A stretch of 11,800 nt of DNA from NCBI GenBank assembly GCA_016839865.1, contig JAEOTN010000245.1, positions 1 through 11,800 of the forward strand. Direction: 5' to 3'. The stretch is from Promethearchaeota archaeon (GTDB lineage: Archaea; Asgardarchaeota; Lokiarchaeia; Sigynarchaeales; MK-D1). The position numbers were made by a program, and so were the translations under genes. Below are positions 6,763 through 11,800 of this stretch, piece after piece. The notes below the pieces were generated by a model. That model ran no database searches. It was given only the letters and a program-made list of their open reading frames with translations, and was not told the DNA's origin. Within the stretch, counting starts at the first letter, position 1, and the number at the start of each line of letters is the position of its first letter.

Positions 6763-7026
6763 ATGCTTGGTATATACACACAATATAAGATCTTTATCTG
6801 CCCATTTTGCGGTTTGGTCCAATATGCAAAAGAAGGGCAAGGATCACGCAAGTGTCCAAGCTCAAAATGCCGAAAATCAATCAATCTTGAACAAATACTT
6901 GTATATGCTAGAACTTATGATATACATAATGCAGTAAAAATCGTTCAACAGATGAAAGAAAAAACGCACGTTCTACAAAAAATGGAGGAGATTCGGCCGA
7001 TTCTTGGAGAGGATGAGTATAATTAG
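6763..7026 (+). CDS. DUF1922-type zinc-ribbon protein
   Basis: Small archaeal protein of 87 aa of unknown function. A zinc ribbon is formed by CPFC (13-16) and C31-x4-C36 (CPSSKC). The words YAKEGQGSRKC, then a basic strand and a C-terminal helix (AVKIVQQMKE, 57-66), match the DUF1922 pattern I recall from the methanogen protein MTH1184, where YxxEGAKTRKC and a similar helix follow the first cysteines. Here the second knuckle is Cx4C, not the CxC I recall there, and the C-terminal tail (67-87) is acidic. The start at 6763 sits 26-27 bases after a TATA centre, implying a leaderless mRNA. The gene lies 9 bases before tldD, and its stop codon overlaps the AGGT that probably serves tldD, so translation is likely coupled. 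Functional linkage to TldD/TldE is inferred from this context only. Confidence 0.78.
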   Translation: MLGIYTQYKIFICPFCGLVQYAKEGQGSRKCPSSKCRKSINLEQILVYARTYDIHNAVKIVQQMKEKTHVLQKMEEIRPILGEDEYN

Positions 7027-7035
7027 GTATGAACT

Positions 7036-8451
7036 ATGGCATCTGAATCAATCCTTGAGCTTCCCGTTGATGAAGTGTATCAAAAGCAACTCCAAAAATT
7101 GAAGAAAAAGTGGAATGTTGATTATTACAATGCTCGTTTTAACGTGAAATCCGCTACAAATATTCACATCAATAAAGGTAAGATGAAAGAAAATAGGAAT
7201 AGCAACGATTATGGTTTTTCTATTCAGGCGTTTGTTGATGGAGGATATGGTTTTGCATCTAGCAATGATATTTCTCTTGATGAATTAGACCGAATTTTTG
7301 AGAATTCTGCAAAATTAGCTAAGTGGAGTAGCAAAAAAGCAGCAGAAAAATTCAAAATGAAGGAATATGATCCTGTAAAGATTGGGTATGTTCAGAAACA
7401 AAAAAGGAACCTTTTTGATACAAGTAATGAAGAGAAAATCCAATTTTTATTAGAACAAGATAAACAAGCAGTTAATTACGATCCTCGAATCTCTAACACT
7501 AATTCCTTTTTCGTAGATAAGGTTTCACACGAAATTATTATCACTTCAGATGACCGTTTGATCGATAAAACAGAAAGTATTGCACGTGTGATTGTTTTAA
7601 TCAACTCCAAAGAGGGTAATATTTTACAAGAAGCGTTTAAATCCAAAGGGATTACAGGTGGATTTGAAGTAGTACAGCAAGCAAACACTCTTGGAGTTGA
7701 TGCAGCAAAGATAGCTATTGAAAATTTGAGTGCAAAACCGGTGAAAGGGGGAAAATTCAACATTATTGCTGACCCCTACCTTGCAGGCACGTTTATTCAT
7801 GAAGCTTTTGGACACGCCTGCGAAGCGGACGGAGTATTAGCTGGAGAAAGCCAACTTGCTGGAAAAATTGGAGAACGTATGGGGAATGAAGAGATCAATG
7901 TTGTTGATGAACCAGGCACTGATGGAGATTATGGTTATATAAAATATGATTCAGAAGGAATAGAATCACGGACAGCCCATCTCATTGAAAATGGAGTATT
8001 GAAAGAATTCATGCATAGTAGAGAAACAGCAAGCAGGATGAATGTCGAACCAACTGGGAATGGACGAGCTCAATCATTTGATTCCCTTCCGATTGTAAGG
8101 ATGCGAAATACATATATCGAACCCAGAGATTGGACCTTGGAGGAGTTAATGGAGGATTTAAAGAATGGAATATTATGCGTTTCCTGGAATTATGGCTATA
8201 CAGAACCATCCATTGGTCAATTTATGTTTAAATGTGCTCGTGCATGGGAAGTTAAAAATGGAGAGAAAGTCCAACTCTTGAGAGATGCTGCACTCTCTGG
8301 GATGATGATGGATGTATTAAATAATATTACAGCAATAGGTAATACAAAAATGAAAGATGATGGAACTTGTGGAAAATCCCATCAAGGCGCGCCTGTATGT
8401 TCAGGATCCCCGTATATCCGAATCAACGATGTTGTAATTGGAGGAATGTAG
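7036..8451 (+). CDS. tldD: TldD, metalloprotease subunit of TldD/TldE
   Basis: Catalytic subunit of the TldD/TldE heterodimeric metalloprotease, a cytosolic enzyme known in bacteria for trimming microcin B17 precursor and CcdA, and present in many archaea, where its substrates are unclear. The active-site motif HEAFGH (255-260) is intact in AGTFIHEAFGHACEADG. The C-terminal motif GTCGKSHQGAPVCSGSP (443-459) supplies Cys445, the likely third zinc ligand. Length (471 aa) is normal for archaeal members. AGGT at 7025-7028, overlapping the stop of the DUF1922 gene, lies 7 bases before the ATG. The tldE start codon follows the tldD stop codon directly. No signal peptide or membrane segment is seen. 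Confidence 0.95.
   Translation: MASESILELPVDEVYQKQLQKLKKKWNVDYYNARFNVKSATNIHINKGKMKENRNSNDYGFSIQAFVDGGYGFASSNDISLDELDRIFENSAKLAKWSSKKAAEKFKMKEYDPVKIGYVQKQKRNLFDTSNEEKIQFLLEQDKQAVNYDPRISNTNSFFVDKVSHEIIITSDDRLIDKTESIARVIVLINSKEGNILQEAFKSKGITGGFEVVQQANTLGVDAAKIAIENLSAKPVKGGKFNIIADPYLAGTFIHEAFGHACEADGVLAGESQLAGKIGERMGNEEINVVDEPGTDGDYGYIKYDSEGIESRTAHLIENGVLKEFMHSRETASRMNVEPTGNGRAQSFDSLPIVRMRNTYIEPRDWTLEELMEDLKNGILCVSWNYGYTEPSIGQFMFKCARAWEVKNGEKVQLLRDAALSGMMMDVLNNITAIGNTKMKDDGTCGKSHQGAPVCSGSPYIRINDVVIGGM
8440..8445 (+). promoter_or_regulatory. Ribosome binding site for tldE inside tldD
   Basis: GGAGGA lies 6 bases before the tldE ATG at 8452, within the last codons of tldD. With TAG and ATG touching, this indicates coupled translation and matched production of the two subunits. 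Confidence 0.6.
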
Positions 8452-9813
8452 ATGGAAAAGATACATGAAACCGTAGAAAAAGCAGGGACATTTTGTTCCA
8501 CATTCGATAATGTGAAATCATGGGAAATCTTAGGAGGTTCAGTAAATAGCTCAACATTGTCTATTGAAAAGGGATATCTAAAAACAGCGGAGAATTCAAC
8601 TCAATATTCTCTAAATATTCGATTAATGGGTGAATTTGGTAAAACTGGGAGTGTCAGCGTAACAAAAATGTCTCTCCCCTTCATTAAGACTTCCATTAAA
8701 AATGCTGTCTCACTTATGAAAGGTTCCTTACCTAATCATGATTTCAAATGTCTGGCAAGTCCACCATCGAAATATCCAAAAATTGAAACTCCGTATGATT
8801 CTAGCTTGAAAGATTTAGCAGTTGACGATACAAGTGATATCATCGATTCATTTATGAGTATCAAATCCCAAGATAAACGCATTATCTCAGTATCAGGAGA
8901 TTTATCCACTTCAGATATAACCTACTCCTTACGTAACTCCAATGGAGTAGATGTTCAAAATAACAAATCATCAATTTCAATTTCTTCAGAAATTACTATG
9001 GAAGAAGTTGTAAAAGGGAGTAAAGAATTCTCAAATGGATATGAGGGCCAAGTTTATACTCATTTCTCTCAAGTTCAACCAGATGAGATTTTCAGTACAG
9101 CCTTATCAAAGGCACAAATGGGATTAAAAAAATCTAAGATTTCAACTGATTCGTATCCAATTATATTAAGCCCACAAGCAGTTGTGTTATTGTTTAACAG
9201 CACTATATCTAAGGCTATAAATGGACAAGCGATATACGAAAAACGCAGTTTTATGCGAAATCAAATCGATAAGAAAATAGCATCCGAACTTTTGGATATT
9301 CAAGATAATCCATGGTTAGACGGTGGAATATCAACAGCACCTTGGGATATGGAAGGAACGCCTACAAAACCTCTAAAAATAATTGAGAATGGAGTGTTAG
9401 ATTCGTACTTACATAACGTTTATACAGCAAACTTATTTGAAACAGTTAGTACAGGTCATGGATCTCGTGGATTACATTCAACTAGCGTAGGAATACAACC
9501 AAGTAACATGCAAATTAAACCGGGGTCGGATAGTTATGAATCCATGGTGGAAAGCGTTAAAAGAGGGGTTCTAGTGGATGCTTCTTATGATCAACCAAAT
9601 TATGTCACGGGAGAGTTTTCAGGGTTGATTGCTTCCGGATTCTTAATTGAAGATGGAGAAATAAAAAACGCCCTGCGTGAAAGTATGATTGGATTGAATT
9701 TCTTTAATTTTTACAACAGTATCTCTGCTATTGGTAAGAAAATTCATCGCAGAGGTTCCCATTACGTCCCATATATCAAAGTAGAAAATGTGAAAATTAG
9801 TGCAAAAGAATGA
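8452..9813 (+). CDS. tldE: TldE/PmbA, non-catalytic partner of TldD
   Basis: Homologue of TldD (453 aa) that forms the second half of the heterodimeric protease. The shared fold shows in SYPIILSPQAVVLLF (234-248), PWDMEGTPTKPLKIIENGVLDSYL-type sequence (297-320) and VTGEFSGLIASGFLIEDGEI (385-404). At the place where TldD has HExxxH, this protein has only LSPQAVVLLFNSTIS (239-253), and the C-terminal GTCGK motif is missing, as expected for TldE/PmbA. Zinc chemistry must therefore come from TldD, while this subunit probably shapes the substrate cleft. The ATG follows the tldD stop with no gap and has GGAGGA upstream. The gene ends 2 bases from the convergent SDR gene, so transcripts from the two sides must overlap or end inside coding sequence. 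Confidence 0.92.
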   Translation: MEKIHETVEKAGTFCSTFDNVKSWEILGGSVNSSTLSIEKGYLKTAENSTQYSLNIRLMGEFGKTGSVSVTKMSLPFIKTSIKNAVSLMKGSLPNHDFKCLASPPSKYPKIETPYDSSLKDLAVDDTSDIIDSFMSIKSQDKRIISVSGDLSTSDITYSLRNSNGVDVQNNKSSISISSEITMEEVVKGSKEFSNGYEGQVYTHFSQVQPDEIFSTALSKAQMGLKKSKISTDSYPIILSPQAVVLLFNSTISKAINGQAIYEKRSFMRNQIDKKIASELLDIQDNPWLDGGISTAPWDMEGTPTKPLKIIENGVLDSYLHNVYTANLFETVSTGHGSRGLHSTSVGIQPSNMQIKPGSDSYESMVESVKRGVLVDASYDQPNYVTGEFSGLIASGFLIEDGEIKNALRESMIGLNFFNFYNSISAIGKKIHRRGSHYVPYIKVENVKISAKE

Positions 9814-9815
9814 TT

Positions 9816-10892
9816 TTACCTTTCGTCTATAATTGTTTTAAACCATTCAATTGTTCTTTTTAATCCTTTTTTAAGCTGAATTGTGGGTTTCCACTTCAGA
9901 ATTTCGTTTGCTCTTTTTAGGAGTGGTTGTCGTCTCGACGGATCATCGATTGGGAGTGGTTGATGAACAATTTTCGAATTCGATTCTGTAAGATCAATTA
10001 TCATTTGCACTAATTCTAATACTGTTGTCTCAACATTGTTACCAACATTGATTACCTTTCCTCTTGCTTCTGGAGTAGCTATATCGGTTAATATGCCTTC
10101 AATCTCATCTACGATGTATGTGTAAGATCGTGTCTGATTTCCATCCCCAAAAATTGTAATATCCTTATCCAATAATGCTTGATAAACGAAATTTGGAACT
10201 GCTCTTCCAAAAGTTTTTCCCCATCGTATACGTGGACCATAAGTATTGAAAATTCGTACTACCCAAGCGTGGATATTGTGTTCAAGCATGTAAGCCATAA
10301 CAAAAGCTTCCCCAGCTCGTTTGGATTCATCATAACAAGAACGTGGACCGATTGGATTTACATTCCCAAAATAATCTTCTGAAGTGGGAATAGCATCATC
10401 TGGAGGATTCCCATAGACTTCGCTAGTAGATGTATAAAAGAAATCCGCATTATTTAGATTCGCTATACCTAAAGCGTTGAAGGTTCCAAACGTATTAGAT
10501 TTCAAAATGGATATTGGGTATTTTTCAAACTCAAAAGGAGATGCTCTAGAAGCCATATGCATTACAATATCAATTCGAGTGATATCAGGAACACTAAATG
10601 CATCAGGATGAATTTTACCAAAGTAAATAGGTGCAGAAATATCATGGCTAATAAAACGGAAATTAGGATGGTTATACAAGTGTTCAGTATTTACTAATTT
10701 CCCGCTTGAAAAATTATCTACACAGATTACTTTCGCTCCTTGAGATATTAACACATCGCATACCCACGATCCTAAGAATCCTGAGCCACCGGTTACTAGT
10801 ACGATTTTGTCATTAAAAGAAATGTTACGATTTTGTAGACGTTTATTTATCTCATCTATGTCTTCTTTAATTATTTGCTGAATTCTTTTCAC
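9816..10892 (-). CDS. UDP-glucuronate decarboxylase-like SDR (NAD-dependent epimerase/dehydratase)
   Basis: Extended short-chain dehydrogenase/reductase acting on a nucleotide sugar in the cytosol. The closest family I recognise is UDP-glucuronate decarboxylase (UDP-xylose synthase). Evidence is the Rossmann motif GGSGFLG (35-41), VDNFSSG (58-64), TSTSEVYGNP (154-163), NVNPIGPRSCYDESKR (177-192, catalytic Tyr187 and Lys191), VRIFNTYGPR (212-221) and GDGNQTRSYTYIVD (249-262). The string NVNPIGPRSCYDE is typical of that family, but dTDP-glucose dehydratase-like or epimerase activity cannot be excluded. An N-terminal helix of about 28 residues precedes the fold. The start is GTG at 10892, the only standard start after the preceding in-frame stop, and it touches the TAG of the GTPase gene. 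An AGGTGA spans that junction, so translation is likely coupled. The product could feed surface glycans. Confidence 0.85.
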   Translation of the reverse strand: MKRIQQIIKEDIDEINKRLQNRNISFNDKIVLVTGGSGFLGSWVCDVLISQGAKVICVDNFSSGKLVNTEHLYNHPNFRFISHDISAPIYFGKIHPDAFSVPDITRIDIVMHMASRASPFEFEKYPISILKSNTFGTFNALGIANLNNADFFYTSTSEVYGNPPDDAIPTSEDYFGNVNPIGPRSCYDESKRAGEAFVMAYMLEHNIHAWVVRIFNTYGPRIRWGKTFGRAVPNFVYQALLDKDITIFGDGNQTRSYTYIVDEIEGILTDIATPEARGKVINVGNNVETTVLELVQMIIDLTESNSKIVHQPLPIDDPSRRQPLLKRANEILKWKPTIQLKKGLKRTIEWFKTIIDER

Positions 10893-11510
10893 CTAATCAG
10901 TGGTTTTGGTATATTTTTTACCACAATTAGTACAGATAATCAAATTCTTGCTGTATCTTTGTCCGCAGTGAGGACATTCTTGTAAGGAACGAGTCACTAT
11001 TATTTTCGCAACTTCATCGAATGCTTCTTGGATCCCTATACCTTCTTTAGCAGAAGTTTCCACATAGTAATCGATTTTTCGTTTTTTCTTATAGTGCTTA
11101 GCTTGTTTTTTTGAAATTTTTCGAAATTCGACAAGGTCAATTTTTGAAGCAATAAGGCAAGTTACAATGTCAGATTCTGCGTTTTTTATTAATGAGTACC
11201 AATTCTCGAGGTCATCAAAACTCGAAGGATCGGTTACATCGAACAATAACAAAGCTGCACTAGCTCCGGAGCAATATGCAGGAAACAGCTGTCGGAATTT
11301 ATTTTCCCCCGCAAAATCCCAGATGCTATATTGTACATCTATTGGATTGGAAGATATCTTTGGATCCGTTACATGTACTGTCTTAACCTCGAATTCTACT
11401 CCAATAGTACTTAAAGTATCTGAGTCAAACCGATCATCAACTGCTCTCCGAATCAAGCTTGTTTTTCCAACGCCTTTTGACCCACCGATTACAACTTTTA
11501 ATTTGATCAT
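10893..11510 (-). CDS. Ras/Rab-like small GTPase with C-terminal zinc ribbon
   Basis: Small GTPase of 205 aa of the kind abundant in Asgard archaea. The G motifs are G1 GGSKGVGKTS (9-18, Lys16 and Thr17), G2 Thr35 in STIGVEF, G3 WDFAGE (64-69), G4 ASKID (121-125) and G5 ETSAKEG (151-157). Two positions differ from Ras: Glu69 replaces the catalytic glutamine after DxxG, and Ser122 replaces the asparagine of NKxD. After the G domain comes a zinc ribbon, CPHC (179-182) and CTNC (193-196). The protein ends KKYTKTTD without a prenylation cysteine, so membrane attachment by a C-terminal lipid is unlikely. GAGGAG (11523-11528) lies 12 bases before the ATG, rather far. The gene is read directly into the nucleotide-sugar SDR gene. 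A Roadblock protein, a typical GTPase partner type, is encoded elsewhere in the window. Confidence 0.9.
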   Translation of the reverse strand: MIKLKVVIGGSKGVGKTSLIRRAVDDRFDSDTLSTIGVEFEVKTVHVTDPKISSNPIDVQYSIWDFAGENKFRQLFPAYCSGASAALLLFDVTDPSSFDDLENWYSLIKNAESDIVTCLIASKIDLVEFRKISKKQAKHYKKKRKIDYYVETSAKEGIGIQEAFDEVAKIIVTRSLQECPHCGQRYSKNLIICTNCGKKYTKTTD

Positions 11511-11547
11511 AATATATATCCGCTCCTCATCTGAAATAATGAACCCG

Positions 11548-11555
11548 TATAAATT
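11548..11555 (-). promoter_or_regulatory. Possible TATA element for the GTPase-SDR operon
   Basis: The minus strand reads AATTTATA. A transcription start about 26 bases downstream would fall near 11525, giving a leader of about 15 bases in which the GAGGAG at 11523-11528 would be partly lost. The assignment is therefore tentative. Confidence 0.35.
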
Positions 11556-11622
11556 AGGTGTGGAAAATTATTTTGGGTTTATTATTTAGAACATTGGACC
11601 ATTTAGCTGTATTAATTATGAA

Positions 11623-11681
11623 TTGTCTGTTTTCTATTTAATTTTTCCTTTCCATTATTGGTTTTACCAATTATCAGACAA
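11623..11681. repeat. Nested inverted repeats
   Basis: The outer arms TTGTCTG (11623-11629) and CAGACAA (11675-11681) are perfect complements. They enclose an inner perfect palindrome, ATTGGT-TTT-ACCAAT (11657-11671). The inner element could be a protein-binding operator or a small hairpin; the outer pair may be chance in AT-rich DNA. Confidence 0.4.
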
Positions 11682-11740
11682 AAATCATTAAGGAATTACT
11701 ATCCTAAAATCTAGTGGTTCATCGACTTACAATCAAAAAT

Positions 11741-11800
11741 ACTAGGGGACTAGGCGAGTTAGATATGGAGAGTTCAGTTCGGATCCCGGGCACAAGCTGG
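11741..11800. other. GC-rich right edge, possible start of an unseen gene
   Basis: The last 60 bases contain 33 G or C, against roughly one third in the rest of the window. ACTAGG occurs twice (11741-11746 and 11749-11754). An ATG at 11765 opens a 12-codon frame that runs off the end (MESSVRIPGTSW) with codons unlike the other genes. A cut-off structured RNA, a partial coding gene or an assembly edge are all possible. No RNA family could be recognised. Confidence 0.3.

Larger units (their letters stand above)
11511..11740. other. AT-rich non-coding region upstream of the GTPase gene
   Basis: No open reading frame with recognisable protein features lies here on either strand. The half near the GTPase gene carries its probable promoter. 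The other half holds nested inverted repeats (11623-11681). No tRNA, CRISPR or insertion-sequence pattern was found. Confidence 0.5.

Noticed and set aside
7476..8209. Minus-strand frames opposite tldD
   Set aside because: Short antisense shadows with no recognisable features.
11167..11589. 140-residue plus-strand frame opposite the GTPase gene
   Set aside because: The opposite strand carries all five G motifs and a zinc ribbon; this frame has serine-rich low-information sequence typical of a shadow.
11781..11800. tRNA T-arm suggested by the GTTCGGATCC string
   Set aside because: The flanking bases do not form the five-base stem, position 58 would be G instead of A, and no anticodon arm is visible upstream on either strand.
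1..11800. CRISPR array, insertion sequence, prophage, toxin-antitoxin or defence island
   Set aside because: No regularly spaced repeats, transposase, integrase or known defence domains were seen, and nearly all DNA is occupied by housekeeping or signalling genes.

Overview
The window looks like a piece of an AT-rich archaeal chromosome, most likely from an Asgard archaeon. Three things point that way. The first is a Ras/Rab-type small GTPase with a C-terminal zinc ribbon (10893-11510, minus strand) together with a Roadblock/LC7 protein (1965-2366, minus strand). The second is a set of archaeal families: a DUF1922-type zinc ribbon, an archaeal-style TldD/TldE pair, and a NikR-fold regulator. 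The third is archaeal TATA elements placed about 24-27 bases upstream of start codons, which implies leaderless mRNAs for the first genes of operons. The phylum is an inference from gene content; no rRNA or other marker is present. Coding density is very high.

Layout, left to right. (1) nadC-like gene (plus) meets a NikR-like regulator (minus) tail to tail, overlapping by 9 bases. (2) The regulator is divergent from an alpha/beta hydrolase gene (plus), with only 55 bases between their starts. The hydrolase gene overlaps the Roadblock gene tail to tail by 11 bases. (3) A minus-strand cluster reads purB, purM, CPBP membrane protease, YfcE-type phosphoesterase, Roadblock protein, with gaps of 21, 57, 16 and 78 bases. 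(4) A divergent promoter region (about 6679-6762) separates purB from a plus-strand operon DUF1922 zinc ribbon, tldD, tldE (gaps of 9 and 0 bases). (5) tldE ends 2 bases from the end of a UDP-glucuronate decarboxylase-like SDR gene. That gene is read from the other strand and lies directly behind the small GTPase gene, with stop and start codons touching. (6) The last 290 bases hold no convincing gene: first AT-rich sequence with nested inverted repeats, then an abrupt GC-rich tail that may be the cut-off start of an RNA or coding gene.

Functional picture. The window is mainly housekeeping: NAD synthesis (NadC), purine synthesis (PurM and PurB), protein or peptide turnover (TldD/TldE and the CPBP protease), nucleotide-sugar metabolism (the SDR), and small-GTPase signalling (GTPase and Roadblock protein). 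I see no defence system, transposon, CRISPR array or prophage. The points most worth following are the GTPase-zinc-ribbon protein translationally linked to a nucleotide-sugar enzyme, a PurM of the type I associate with Bacteroidetes beside purB, and a NikR-fold regulator that lacks most of the nickel ligands.
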